A stretch of DNA of 64,000 nt from JAWBSP01 sp964632175 (GTDB lineage Archaea; Hadarchaeota; Hadarchaeia; Hadarchaeales; JAWBSP01). Under the pieces are notes generated by a model that did no database searches, had not been told where the DNA came from, and saw only the letters and a list, made by a program, of their open reading frames with translations. Positions 1 to 7,472 of this stretch are shown piece by piece; the stretch's first letter is position 1; each line of letters begins with the position of its first letter. The DNA is taken from contig CAZWBJ010000002.1 of the NCBI GenBank assembly GCA_964632175.1, forward strand, positions 31,921 through 95,920, given 5' to 3'. Both the position numbers and the translations under genes were made by a program.

Positions 1-1113
1 CAAGCTCTCCAGCTCAGCGGTAATCCTTATGGAGGCTGGACTGTTCCCGGCGACCTTGAACACCAAGTTCGGCCTCCCCCTTTCCAGCGAGGGGGAGTAC
101 CCCCAGAGAAGGTAGGAATCGTATTTCACAAGAAAATCCGTGGCGTCGGAGTATATTTTAAGGGCATCCCTGAGGCTCGCCTCCACACTGTCCGCCACGA
201 AGGGGTTCAGCTGATAGCTGATCATTCCGTGCTCGTACCCAGAGCCGATGAAGATGGGTCTAAAAACCGCCAGATTGGGGAAGACCGAGACCTCGGTGGC
301 CAGCATGGTGAGTTCATCCGGGTTCTTGACACCCCTTTCAGCCCTCGCGGTCTTGAGATCCGGACAGAAGCTCTCCCCGGAGAATCCTTCCCAGAGAGCC
401 GGCTCATCCTCGTAGGCGCACGCGGCCAGAACGGGATTGGTGGAGACCTGGACGAAACCCAGATGTCTGAGCCATCGGAGCCCCAGGGCGTAATCGTTTC
501 CAAACTTCCCCAGACCAGAGAAACTGAGTTTGTAGTAAATATTGGACTGAAATTCCTCCCGGCCCGCTTCTAGGAAGCTCTCGAACAGATTCCGATCATC
601 GAGCCTTTCGCGAATCCTATCGGCCATCCTCGAGAGCATGGAGCCAGGAGGCCGGTAGTAAACGGACATGGGCTTCTTCATGTCCGAGAGAAGGGCTTCC
701 ACAACCTCTCTTGAAACGGGCAGGTCTGGATCGGCCTTTCTTTCCCACTCCTGCCAGCTCTTCAAGGTTTCCCGAAGGAGCCGTATGGAGGCGGCCACTT
801 CTTCCTCGTCCAGTCCTACCCACTTCCTTTCCACCCCGATGAGGTTAAAGTAAAGCTGGGCTAGGAAGTCATAGGACCGCAACCACTCCAGAATCCCCCT
901 CTCGTCCCAGTAGCAGGAGGCTCTCCTCACCACTAAGGTCAGTTCCCTGAGGGTCTGGGCCACCACCTCCGGTAGTGGGAGCTCTCGGTGCAGGAAGTGG
1001 TCGGCCGCCAACTTGGTGTGGCCACTTAACACCAGGGCGCTGACAAGCTCCGCATGACCGCTGGCCTTCGGCGGAAGCGGCAGGGGAGCGGGTGCGGAAG
1101 TTTTTTGGAGCAT
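1..1113 (-). CDS. Transaldolase-like TIM-barrel protein, C-terminal part cut by the window edge
   Basis: An uninterrupted reading frame runs from an ATG at 1113 to the left edge, giving 371 residues without a stop. The second half reads like a transaldolase-type barrel: STNPVLAACAYEDE (compare the S/T-x-N-P strand of transaldolases), then YSDATDFLVKYDSYLL, then NLVFKVAGNSPASIR, which resembles the Schiff-base-lysine strand (FKV/IP). The N-terminal 150 residues are helical and I do not recognise them, so this is longer than ordinary transaldolases. It is divergent from the sugar-isomerase-like gene at 1143 with only 29 bases between starts. That the frame is real is well supported by codon pattern and length; the family call is a motif-based inference. 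It could instead be another class I aldolase-like enzyme. Confidence 0.5.
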   Translation of the reverse strand, partial: MLQKTSAPAPLPLPPKASGHAELVSALVLSGHTKLAADHFLHRELPLPEVVAQTLRELTLVVRRASCYWDERGILEWLRSYDFLAQLYFNLIGVERKWVGLDEEEVAASIRLLRETLKSWQEWERKADPDLPVSREVVEALLSDMKKPMSVYYRPPGSMLSRMADRIRERLDDRNLFESFLEAGREEFQSNIYYKLSFSGLGKFGNDYALGLRWLRHLGFVQVSTNPVLAACAYEDEPALWEGFSGESFCPDLKTARAERGVKNPDELTMLATEVSVFPNLAVFRPIFIGSGYEHGMISYQLNPFVADSVEASLRDALKIYSDATDFLVKYDSYLLWGYSPSLERGRPNLVFKVAGNSPASIRITAELESL

Positions 1114-1142
1114 TACCATTTTTTAGCAAGGACAGTTATTAA

Positions 1143-2057
1143 ATGGTCGGTATCAAGAGGTACCTCAAGCTTGGGATCGTGCATTTCATGGCTTTCCCCC
1201 AGACGATGCGTGGGGAGGGTCCAATCCTCGAAACGTTGGAGAAAATTGCCAATGACCCCTTTTTTGACCTTGTGGAAGTGGGTTGGATAAAGGACCCGGA
1301 AACGAGGAGGCGGGCACGAGAAATCTTGGAGGTTTCGGGACTCGAAGTGGGGTATGGGGTTCAACCGCGCCTCCTGATGCAGGGGCTGGATCTTAACACC
1401 ACTGACGAGGTGCGGAGAAAGGAGGCCGTCGGGGTGCTGAAGGAAAGTGTTGAGGACGCGCTGGAGCTGGGGGCCAAAAGGCTGGCCTTCCTCAGCGGTA
1501 AAGATCCCGGACCGGAAGGAAGAGGGAGGGCCAAGGAACTCCTTGCAGATTCCATACAGCAAGTGTGCGATTATGCCTCCTCCCTCGATCGGGACTTCAA
1601 GATAATCTTGGAGATTTTCGATAGGGACATCGATAAGCGTTGCCTGATAGGCCCCAGCAGGGAGGCACGCGAAGTCGCCGAACTGGTGGGGAGAGACAAC
1701 TTCGGCCTCATGCATGACCTCTCTCACCTTCCGCTCCTGCAAGAGAAACCCCTAGAGGCGCTGAGCGAGGTCAAGAGGTACCTAATCCATGCACACCTGG
1801 GAAACTGTTGCTTGGAGAAGGGAAGCGAACTTTACGGAGATCAGCACCCGCGCTTCGGCATTAAGGGGGGCTGCGTGGGCGTGGAGGAAGTGGTGGAGTA
1901 CCTGGAGGCTCTCAAACAGGTGGGTTATATGGACGGGAGGAAGCCCGTGCCGCTGACCATCGAGGTGAAGCCGGCAAAGGGTGAGTCGAGCGAGCTCGTG
2001 ATAACCAACGCCAAGCGGACCCTCCTCAAGGCTTGGGAGAAGTTGGGCCTCCAATGA
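1143..2057 (+). CDS. Sugar phosphate isomerase/epimerase-like protein (xylose isomerase-like TIM barrel)
   Basis: 304 residues. The sequence has the AP-endonuclease-2/xylose isomerase-like barrel pattern: an N-terminal strand LGIVHFMAFP, KIILEIFDRDIDKR with a likely metal-binding Glu, NFGLMHDLSHLPL with Asp/His, and YLIHAHLGNC followed by HPRFG, the late His-rich metal site. Substrate cannot be read from sequence. Its stop codon overlaps the start of the downstream hydroxyacid dehydrogenase (ATGA), so the two are co-transcribed, which suggests a carbohydrate or hydroxyacid conversion. A divergent promoter lies in the 29 bases shared with the transaldolase-like gene. Confidence 0.75.
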   Translation: MVGIKRYLKLGIVHFMAFPQTMRGEGPILETLEKIANDPFFDLVEVGWIKDPETRRRAREILEVSGLEVGYGVQPRLLMQGLDLNTTDEVRRKEAVGVLKESVEDALELGAKRLAFLSGKDPGPEGRGRAKELLADSIQQVCDYASSLDRDFKIILEIFDRDIDKRCLIGPSREAREVAELVGRDNFGLMHDLSHLPLLQEKPLEALSEVKRYLIHAHLGNCCLEKGSELYGDQHPRFGIKGGCVGVEEVVEYLEALKQVGYMDGRKPVPLTIEVKPAKGESSELVITNAKRTLLKAWEKLGLQ

Positions 2058-3040
2058 AGAAAGTTCTCGTCACCAGGATCCTGCCCGGCCCCGCCATAGA
2101 GATCCTCAAGCAGAGATGCGAAGTTGAGCTGAACCAAGAGGATCGCGTAATCAGTAGAGAGGAACTGATGAGAGCGGTAAGCGGCAAGGACGGGCTTCTC
2201 TGTCTGCTCACAGACAAGATAGACGCGGAGGTGATGGATGCTGCTGGTCCCAACCTAAAGGTGATTTCAAACTATGCGGTGGGATTTGACAACATCGATG
2301 TGGCGGAGGCAACACGGAGGGGGATAGCCGTTACCAACACGCCGGGTGTTCTCACGGAGACTACGGCGGATCTCACCTGGGCTATCCTGATGGCTGTGGC
2401 TAGGAGGATTGTGGAAGCCGACAATTTCCTCAGAACTGGGCAGTGGAAGGGCTGGGCGCCCTGCCTGATGCTGGGGCACGACGTCTATGGTAAAACTCTG
2501 GGTATTGTGGGGCTGGGGAGGATAGGCAAGGCCGTCGCTAGGAGAGCGAAGGGCTTCGACATGAGGGTACTGTACTATGACATCAGGAGGGACGAACAGG
2601 CGGAAAGGGAACTCGGGGTTGCTTACGCTCCCCTTGAGGATCTTCTCAAGGAATCAGACTTCGTCAGCATTCACGCCCCCCTCACCGAGAAAACTAGACA
2701 CCTCATCGGCGAAAAGGAGCTCAGGCTGATGAAACCTACGGCCTTTCTGGTGAATGTCGCCAGGGGCCCGCTGGTGGACGAGGCAGCCCTCATCAGGGCC
2801 CTCAGGGAGAAGTGGATAGCCGGCGCGGCTCTAGACGTTTTTGAGAGGGAGCCCCATGTCCCGCCAGAGCTCATTCAGATGAAAAATGTGGTGCTGGTGC
2901 CGCATATAGGAAGCGCAAGCGTGGAAACCCGGAGCAAAATGGCCATGATGGCAGTGGAGAACCTGCTGGCAGTTCTTGAGGGTAAGATCCCCCCCAACCT
3001 AGTAAACCCCGAGGTCATCCAAAGGCTGAAACTTGCCTAA
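2054..3040 (+). CDS. gyaR: D-2-hydroxyacid dehydrogenase, glyoxylate reductase type
   Basis: 328 residues from the ATG at 2054, which overlaps the upstream stop by four bases (ATGA) and is preferred over an in-frame start 21 bases earlier. The NAD-binding fold is clear: GKTLGIVGLGRIGKAVARRA. The catalytic triad of the family is visible as Arg in VNVARGPLVDE, Glu in DVFEREP and His in LVPHIGSAS. SNYAVGFDNIDVAEA and TNTPGVLTETTADL match archaeal glyoxylate/hydroxypyruvate reductases more closely than SerA. It probably reduces glyoxylate or hydroxypyruvate with NAD(P)H in the cytoplasm. Substrate is inferred from family resemblance. Confidence 0.8.
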   Translation: MKKVLVTRILPGPAIEILKQRCEVELNQEDRVISREELMRAVSGKDGLLCLLTDKIDAEVMDAAGPNLKVISNYAVGFDNIDVAEATRRGIAVTNTPGVLTETTADLTWAILMAVARRIVEADNFLRTGQWKGWAPCLMLGHDVYGKTLGIVGLGRIGKAVARRAKGFDMRVLYYDIRRDEQAERELGVAYAPLEDLLKESDFVSIHAPLTEKTRHLIGEKELRLMKPTAFLVNVARGPLVDEAALIRALREKWIAGAALDVFEREPHVPPELIQMKNVVLVPHIGSASVETRSKMAMMAVENLLAVLEGKIPPNLVNPEVIQRLKLA

Positions 3041-3057
3041 CGGGCTTAAAGAACTGA

Positions 3058-4056
3058 CTAGATATTTTGGGAAACTTCCACCAGGTCCGAGAGCAACGCG
3101 CTCGAGGTCTCTCTCGGCCCAGCCCCAAAACCGGTGATGGTGACTTCCCTGCCGTACTCCAGCTCGAAGCACACGGCGTTGAGGGTTCCACTTACAGCCA
3201 AGGGATGATCGAGGGGTACGAGAGAGGGACGCACGCTCAGCCCCTTGGAATCGGCACTCCCAACCAGCTTTATGGTGTATCCTGCCTCCTTCGCCAGCTT
3301 CAGGGCCTCTGGGGTTATCCTGGAGATTCCCAGCACGCGGACATCTTGGAGGGTGGCATCCAACCCGAGCGTTGCATTGGCCAAAATCACAAGCTTGCAG
3401 GCCGTATCAACCCCCTCGAGATCGAGCGTTGGATCCTTCTCCGCTATCCCCAGTTCCTGGGCTTCCCTGAGCACGATGTCCTGGGGGAGCCCCTCCCTCT
3501 CCATCCTCGTCAGGATGTAGTTGGTGGTTCCGTTCAGCACCCCCCTGATGGCGAGGATTCGGTCGCCCAAGGAAAGCCTCTTCGCCAGCGTCAGCACGGG
3601 GATGGCCCCGCCCACCGTTGCCGAGTACCGGAACTGAACCCCCTGCCTGCGAGCAAGCTCCGAGAGCTCCCTAAAGGCCACCACCAACGGACCCTTATTT
3701 GAGGTCACCACATGCCTCTTGAGCTTCATCGCCTCCCTGATATGGGTGAGTCCAGGTTCCCCGGTTCGTATGTTCGTGGGGGTGAGTTCAAGAACCACCT
3801 CTGCCTCCGTTTCCCTTATGACCTCTACAGCCGAAAGCCCGGGCCGGCCGAGCGATGCGACGGTGCCCTCTCTCTCGGCAGTCTCCAGCACCTTCCCCAG
3901 CTCCAGCCCCTTCTCATCCACTACCCCTCCCCTATCATCCGCGACCGCCACCACTTTCACCTCGGTCCCCTGTCTTTGGAGCGGGTTATTGGGCTGGAGA
4001 AGTGCCCTAGCTAGGCCCCTCCCCAAGTTCCCGAAACCGACGAAAATCACCCTCAT
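3058..4056 (-). CDS. hom: Homoserine dehydrogenase
   Basis: 332 residues starting at the ATG at 4056, the first residues being MRVIFVGFGNLGRGLARALL, a Rossmann nucleotide-binding motif. A longer open frame upstream is only read-through of the overlapping ACT gene. GVLNGTTNYILTRME and EAQELGIAEKDPTLDLEGVD are the substrate-binding and catalytic segments of homoserine dehydrogenases. The enzyme reduces aspartate semialdehyde to homoserine, on the way to threonine and methionine. There is no C-terminal ACT domain; instead the separate ACT gene immediately upstream overlaps by four bases, so the pair probably gives allosteric control in trans, a common archaeal arrangement. Confidence 0.93.
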   Translation of the reverse strand: MRVIFVGFGNLGRGLARALLQPNNPLQRQGTEVKVVAVADDRGGVVDEKGLELGKVLETAEREGTVASLGRPGLSAVEVIRETEAEVVLELTPTNIRTGEPGLTHIREAMKLKRHVVTSNKGPLVVAFRELSELARRQGVQFRYSATVGGAIPVLTLAKRLSLGDRILAIRGVLNGTTNYILTRMEREGLPQDIVLREAQELGIAEKDPTLDLEGVDTACKLVILANATLGLDATLQDVRVLGISRITPEALKLAKEAGYTIKLVGSADSKGLSVRPSLVPLDHPLAVSGTLNAVCFELEYGREVTITGFGAGPRETSSALLSDLVEVSQNI

Positions 4057-4553
4057 TGACCCACGACCCTGACGGACAGTAACTCCATTTTCGAGGCCAT
4101 CTCCTCCACGAGGGATAGGGCCTGGGAGAGGCGCTCGGAGCTCTCGGCCACCAAGCTCATCCTCGCGGCGGACTCCATCCCCGGGCCCCTCATAGCCAGA
4201 CTCAGATCCGAGACCCTCACACCGCCCATCGTGTTTAGGGCGTCTATGAGCTTCTGCAGGTCGGAGTGGACAACGTGGCCTAGGAGGAGGATGGTAGTCT
4301 TGGCGGTCCACTCCCTCTCCCCCACCTGCGTGATTCTTATTCCCATACCCCTGAAGGTTTCGAGGAGCCTCTCGAGTTTCTCCCTGTCCGGAATCTCAAA
4401 GACTACGGTGACGGGCAGCCTCCCCAACGGTGTCTTTTTCTCCCGCAGGTGGACCACGCTCTGGATGTTGCCCCCGAACCTAGCGACGGGCTCTAGAACC
4501 CTCACGAGCTGCCCCGGTTTGTCCTCTAACTCCATCTCTACCCTCACCAGCAT
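4053..4553 (-). CDS. ACT domain protein, probable regulatory partner of homoserine dehydrogenase
   Basis: 166 residues from the ATG at 4553. A GTG six bases earlier is possible, but GAGGTG there looks like a ribosome-binding site, and a TATA-like GATAAAAC lies about 24 bases before the ATG. The N-terminus MLVRVEMELEDKPGQLVRVL followed by FGGNIQSVVH is a classic amino-acid-binding ACT fold (residues about 3-75). The second half (about 90-166) is a less clear alpha/beta region and may be a second ACT-like unit. The gene overlaps hom by four bases. Family knowledge: such proteins often sit before archaeal homoserine dehydrogenase and are thought to sense pathway amino acids; the ligand is unknown. 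Confidence 0.8.
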   Translation of the reverse strand: MLVRVEMELEDKPGQLVRVLEPVARFGGNIQSVVHLREKKTPLGRLPVTVVFEIPDREKLERLLETFRGMGIRITQVGEREWTAKTTILLLGHVVHSDLQKLIDALNTMGGVRVSDLSLAMRGPGMESAARMSLVAESSERLSQALSLVEEMASKMELLSVRVVGQ

Positions 4554-4592
4554 CCCCACCTCGGGCTGGGAGGTTTTATCCGAGTCAGTCAG

Positions 4593-4721
4593 CTACCCCA
4601 GGAGCTCCTCCTCTTCCTCCGAGTAGAGGCAACCCTCTCTGGAGTAGTAGGGACACTCCGGGCAGCAATCGTTCTTTTCCTCACATTCGTAGTAATATGG
4701 GCAGTGGTGGCAGCACGGCAT
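4593..4721 (-). CDS. Small cysteine-rich protein, 42 residues, leaderless
   Basis: The ATG at 4721 opens a 42-residue protein starting MPCCHHCPYYYECEEKNDCC and continuing PECPYYSREGCLYSEEEEE. Nine cysteines in CxxC-like spacing and an acidic tail suggest a small metal-binding (zinc or iron-sulfur) protein. The TATA-like element at 4740-4750 lies about 24 bases upstream of the ATG, which fits a leaderless message and decides this start. The frame stays open for another 460 bases upstream, but that stretch overlaps decayed transposon-like sequence. Function unknown. Confidence 0.65.
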   Translation of the reverse strand: MPCCHHCPYYYECEEKNDCCPECPYYSREGCLYSEEEEELLG

Positions 4722-4739
4722 TTTAGGGTTTTCAGATGG

Positions 4740-4750
4740 TATATTTAAAT
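4740..4750 (-). promoter_or_regulatory. TATA box for the 42-residue cysteine-rich protein
   Basis: Read on the minus strand, ATTTAAATATA centred about 24 bases before the ATG at 4721. This matches the spacing of archaeal TATA boxes to a transcription start at or next to the start codon. Confidence 0.6.
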
Positions 4751-5107
4751 CTTCGCAAGCTCCAGTCGGCGGTTTCTCTCTCATCCTTTGCCAAGCTTCG
4801 TTAGAGCACTCGGCAGCTCTCTTGCAAGTTCGGCCCCATGCTTCCATGTCGCTAGGAGGGTCGGCAGGGTCTCGTATATCTGCACCCCCTTTTGATTCCG
4901 GGTGTCCTACGATCCTGCCGTTGGTCGACTCCACCCGGATTCCGTCACAAAGGTGAACCAGTGGGTACCCTCTCCGGTTTTTTTCGGCGAACTTCCGCGC
5001 CACCGCTCCCCCGCGTCTCTTCGTCGTCCTGAGCAACTTGCGCTCCGCGGAGAAGGCTCCTTCCCCGAGGGTCTTTTTAAGCGCCAGCCTGCGCCTCAGC
5101 TTCCGCT
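4751..5107 (-). other. Gene-poor stretch, probably decayed transposon-associated coding sequence
   Basis: No recognisable complete gene. One minus-strand frame is open throughout (continuous with the cysteine-rich protein) and reads as a very basic protein, for example KRKLRRRLALKK and KLLRTTKRRGGAVARKFAEK, with later VESTNGRIVGHP. It lacks a good start and I cannot match it to a domain. Because it lies directly after a frameshifted transposon-type (DUF2080-like) gene on the same strand, the likeliest reading is remains of an insertion element. A genuine unknown basic protein joined to the cysteine-rich module cannot be excluded. Confidence 0.35.
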
Positions 5108-5197
5108 TTATCTCGAGATCGGTTTCTCGCGCGCCAGCCTCTCGATCTCCTCCCTCGGGCAGTTCTCCTCCCAGATTCCACACCGCTGGCAGATCAT
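5108..5197 (-). CDS. Possible 29-residue CxxC mini-protein
   Basis: An ATG at 5197, overlapping the stop of the upstream DUF2080-like frame (ATGA), opens MICQRCGIWEENCPREEIER and a further nine residues before TAA at 5108. The CxxC and later Cys could bind metal. It may be a real mini-protein translated with the upstream gene, or the N-terminal end of a broken transposon gene whose remainder lies in another frame. Evidence is the overlap and the cysteine pattern only. Confidence 0.3.
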   Translation of the reverse strand: MICQRCGIWEENCPREEIERLAREKPISR

Positions 5198-5349
5198 TTC
5201 ACGATGATGGTACGCTCTCTCTTGCCTAGGTACTCCTTGGGGCAGTCGACCTTGGTCTGTTTCCGAAGGGCGTGACAGTTCTCTCCAGAAATCCCAGAAT
5301 CTGGTCTTCCAACGTGAGTCTCTCCCCGTTCAGGACGATTTTTCCTCAT
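5194..5349 (-). pseudogene. DUF2080-type putative transposon-encoded protein with two compensating frameshifts
   Basis: The ATG at 5349 and the C-terminal part KVDCPKEYLGKRERTIIVK (stop at 5194) share one frame. The conserved middle, IVLNGERLTLEDQILGFLE then RTVTPFGN, is in another frame. An extra A in the A5 run just after ATGAGG shifts out, and a lost base after the FGN codons shifts back. Repaired, the protein would be about 51 residues with the TVTPFGNS-KVDCPKEYLGK signature I know from archaeal DUF2080 proteins, annotated as transposon-encoded. The raw 51-residue frame is therefore nonsense in its centre. Cause may be true decay, assembly error or recoding. Confidence 0.6.
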
Positions 5350-5397
5350 GGGGGTAAATCGTATATCCTAGCTTAATACATACTCGCCAAGAGATAG

Positions 5398-6303
5398 ATG
5401 CCGACGATATTGGTTTCCGACCATCTGCATCCGGACGGCGTGGAGGAGCTTAAGAAGCTGGGGGAGGTGAGGGTGAAAACGGGTCTTCCCCCGGCAGAAC
5501 TCCTGAAAGAGGTCGCGGATGTGGAGGTTCTGGTGGTCAGAAGCGCCACCAAGGTGACCAGGGAGGTGATAGAAGCGGGAAGGAGGCTCAAGATTGTGGC
5601 GCGGGCTGGGGTGGGCTTGGACAACATCGATCAAGAAGCGGCCAAGGAAAGGGGAATAAAGGTGCTTAACGCCCCCGAGTCGGTCAGTGTGGCGGTGGCG
5701 GAGTTAACCCTAGGGTTGATGCTCAGCTGGTGCAGAAAAATCCCAGCGGCGGACATGAGCATGAGAGAGGGGAAGTGGGAAAAGTCCAAGTTCATGGGGT
5801 CTGAAATGCGTGGGAAAACGCTGGGAATCGTGGGCACCGGCCGAGTAGGCTTGGAAGTGGCCAAGAGAGCCCAAGCCTTTGGCATGCGGCTACTGGGGTA
5901 TGATATCGTTCAAAACAGGGAGTTCTTGGCTCTGGGGGGGAAATACGTGGACTTGGAGACCCTGCTGAGAAATTCCGACTTCGTTTCCCTGCACGTCCCA
6001 CTCACGGACCAAACCAAAAACCTGATCGGAGAAAGGGAGCTGAGGATGATGAAACCGACAGCCGTGCTGGTGAACACCTCGAGGGGTGCGGTTGTGGACG
6101 AGGGGGCTCTCGTGAGGGCGCTTCAAGAGGGTTGGATCGCTGGGGCCTGCCTAGACGTTTACTGGAAGGAACCCCTAGGGGAGCACCCGCTGTGTAAACT
6201 GCCCAACGTGATCCTCACCCCCCACCTCGGTGCCTCCACAGAGGAGTCACAGAGGGAGGCTGCCCTGCTGATCGCAGAAAAAATAAAACGAGAGCTCGAG
6301 TAG
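5398..6303 (+). CDS. serA: D-3-phosphoglycerate dehydrogenase, short form
   Basis: 301 residues beginning MPTILVSDHLHPDGVEELKK. GKTLGIVGTGRVGLEVAKRA is the NAD-binding loop; Arg in VNTSRGAVVDE, Glu in YWKEPLGEHPL and His in TPHLGASTEESQ form the expected catalytic set. VLVVRSATKVTREVIEA and APESVSVAVAELTLGLML are typical of SerA. It oxidises 3-phosphoglycerate for serine synthesis. The C-terminal ASB/ACT regulatory domains of long SerA proteins are absent. The gene is followed after three bases by the ribosomal/exosome superoperon. A related 2-hydroxyacid dehydrogenase activity is the main alternative. Confidence 0.82.
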   Translation: MPTILVSDHLHPDGVEELKKLGEVRVKTGLPPAELLKEVADVEVLVVRSATKVTREVIEAGRRLKIVARAGVGLDNIDQEAAKERGIKVLNAPESVSVAVAELTLGLMLSWCRKIPAADMSMREGKWEKSKFMGSEMRGKTLGIVGTGRVGLEVAKRAQAFGMRLLGYDIVQNREFLALGGKYVDLETLLRNSDFVSLHVPLTDQTKNLIGERELRMMKPTAVLVNTSRGAVVDEGALVRALQEGWIAGACLDVYWKEPLGEHPLCKLPNVILTPHLGASTEESQREAALLIAEKIKRELE

Positions 6304-6306
6304 TAA

Positions 6307-6786
6307 GTGTACAGATACCTACGCGAGGCCAATCTGAACCTCGACAAAAAAATGATGGAGTGGAGGAAAGGTCCAGCTGTGACTAGGATCGCCCGCCCCA
6401 CCAACCTGAGAAGGGCTAGAGAACTGGGGTACAAAGCCAAACAGGGGGTGGTGGTGGTCAGGGTAAGGGTAAGAAGGGGGGGAAGGAGAAAACCGAGACC
6501 GTGGAGGGGCAGAAGACCAAAGAGGATGGGTGTCCTCAAACTCACCCCCAAGAAAAACCTTCAGTGGATAGCAGAGGAGCGGGCCGCAAGGAAGTTCCGC
6601 AACCTTGAGGTTCTGAACTCTTATCAGGTGGGGGAGGACGGAAAATACAAGTACTATGAGGTCATCCTTGTGGACCCTCACCACCCCGCCATAGCTTCGG
6701 ATCCACGGCTCTCCTCCCTTCAACGAGGGCGGGTTTTCAGGGGTCTCACCTGCGCGGGCAGGAGGGCCAGGGGCTTACTCCGGTGA
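6307..6786 (+). CDS. rpl15e: 50S ribosomal protein L15e
   Basis: 159 residues from a GTG. RELGYKAKQGVVVVRVRVRR, GRRPKRMGVLKLTPKKNLQW and LNSYQVGEDGKYKYYEVI are hallmark L15e segments. It is about 30 residues shorter than the usual archaeal L15e. The deletions appear in two places: the N-terminal helix after MYRYLREA, and the loop before RGRVFRGLTCAG. The basic C-terminus is retained. It heads the run of exosome/proteasome genes as in many Euryarchaeota, and its stop overlaps the next start (GTGA). Confidence 0.93.
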   Translation: MYRYLREANLNLDKKMMEWRKGPAVTRIARPTNLRRARELGYKAKQGVVVVRVRVRRGGRRKPRPWRGRRPKRMGVLKLTPKKNLQWIAEERAARKFRNLEVLNSYQVGEDGKYKYYEVILVDPHHPAIASDPRLSSLQRGRVFRGLTCAGRRARGLLR

Positions 6787-7232
6787 GGCTGCTTCGCGAA
6801 GCTTCCGTGAGAGTTTTCGTTCACGCCACCGAATCAGAGGAAAAAGTTAGGGAGATCTTGCTCCACCTCCTGCCGGAAGGGGTGAAACTCACGAGCACGA
6901 GACTCAAGGGACACTTCAGCAATCCCATCATTACCCTAGACGCCCACCTCACCGAGGAAGAGCAGGTCCTAGAGCTCTGGAGGAGGATTTCTGCCGGGCT
7001 CTCGGGGGTGGAAAATCTCCCTCAGGAGTTAGGGAAGAGGATGGAGGGGAGTTCCCTCTACCTCAGGCTGGACAAGCAGCTCGCCGCGGGTGGCAGATTT
7101 CTCCTCACCGAGGGAGGGGACGCCATACACATAAGACTGAGGTTAGGGGGATCGCCCTCCCAGCCATCAGAGGAGAAAATCAGGTTACTGTTGCGTGAAG
7201 CTCAGAAAGAGGTACGTGGTCCTGCGGTTTGA
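6783..7232 (+). CDS. COG1325-family RNA-binding protein (predicted exosome-associated)
   Basis: 149 residues from a GTG overlapping the L15e stop. The pattern VRVFVHATESEEKVREILLH, LKGHFSNPIITLDAHLT and LYLRLDKQLAAGG matches the small archaeal family predicted to be exosome-related and normally found between L15e and the RNase P genes. No catalytic motif is visible; it probably binds RNA. Its 3' end overlaps the Pop5 gene by 38 bases. Confidence 0.8.
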   Translation: MRLLREASVRVFVHATESEEKVREILLHLLPEGVKLTSTRLKGHFSNPIITLDAHLTEEEQVLELWRRISAGLSGVENLPQELGKRMEGSSLYLRLDKQLAAGGRFLLTEGGDAIHIRLRLGGSPSQPSEEKIRLLLREAQKEVRGPAV

Positions 7233-7452
7233 GGGGGAGCTCGAGGAGGTCTGCGAGCTCCTCCGCCCCTCTCTCGCCTACCCTGACTTTCTGAAACCCA
7301 TCCTGCGTGCTGGAAACCTTGGCATCCTCAGGTGCGCACACTTAGATCTGGAGGCGGTAAGGGAGGCGCTGAACAAAAGAAAAATCTGGGTAGTGGGCGT
7401 CTCCGGGACTCTCAAAAAGGCAAAAGGGAAATACCTTCGAAAAGTAGGTTAA
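7195..7452 (+). CDS. rnp2: Ribonuclease P protein component 2 (Pop5), short
   Basis: 85 residues from GTG, beginning MKLRKRYVVLRFEGELEEVC. Position before psmA and the motif LGILRCAHLDLEAVREAL identify Pop5/Rpp14. Pop5 helps fold and activate RNase P RNA in tRNA 5' maturation. It is shorter than the roughly 110-120 residues usual in the family. The neighbouring Rpp30 gene (rnp3), which normally sits immediately upstream, is missing here. Confidence 0.8.
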   Translation: MKLRKRYVVLRFEGELEEVCELLRPSLAYPDFLKPILRAGNLGILRCAHLDLEAVREALNKRKIWVVGVSGTLKKAKGKYLRKVG

Positions 7453-7472
7453 ATGCGGAAGTAAGATAAATA

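Noticed and set aside
229..573. 114-codon open frame on the plus strand
   Set aside because: Antisense to the long transaldolase-like frame that is open over the whole first 1113 bases.
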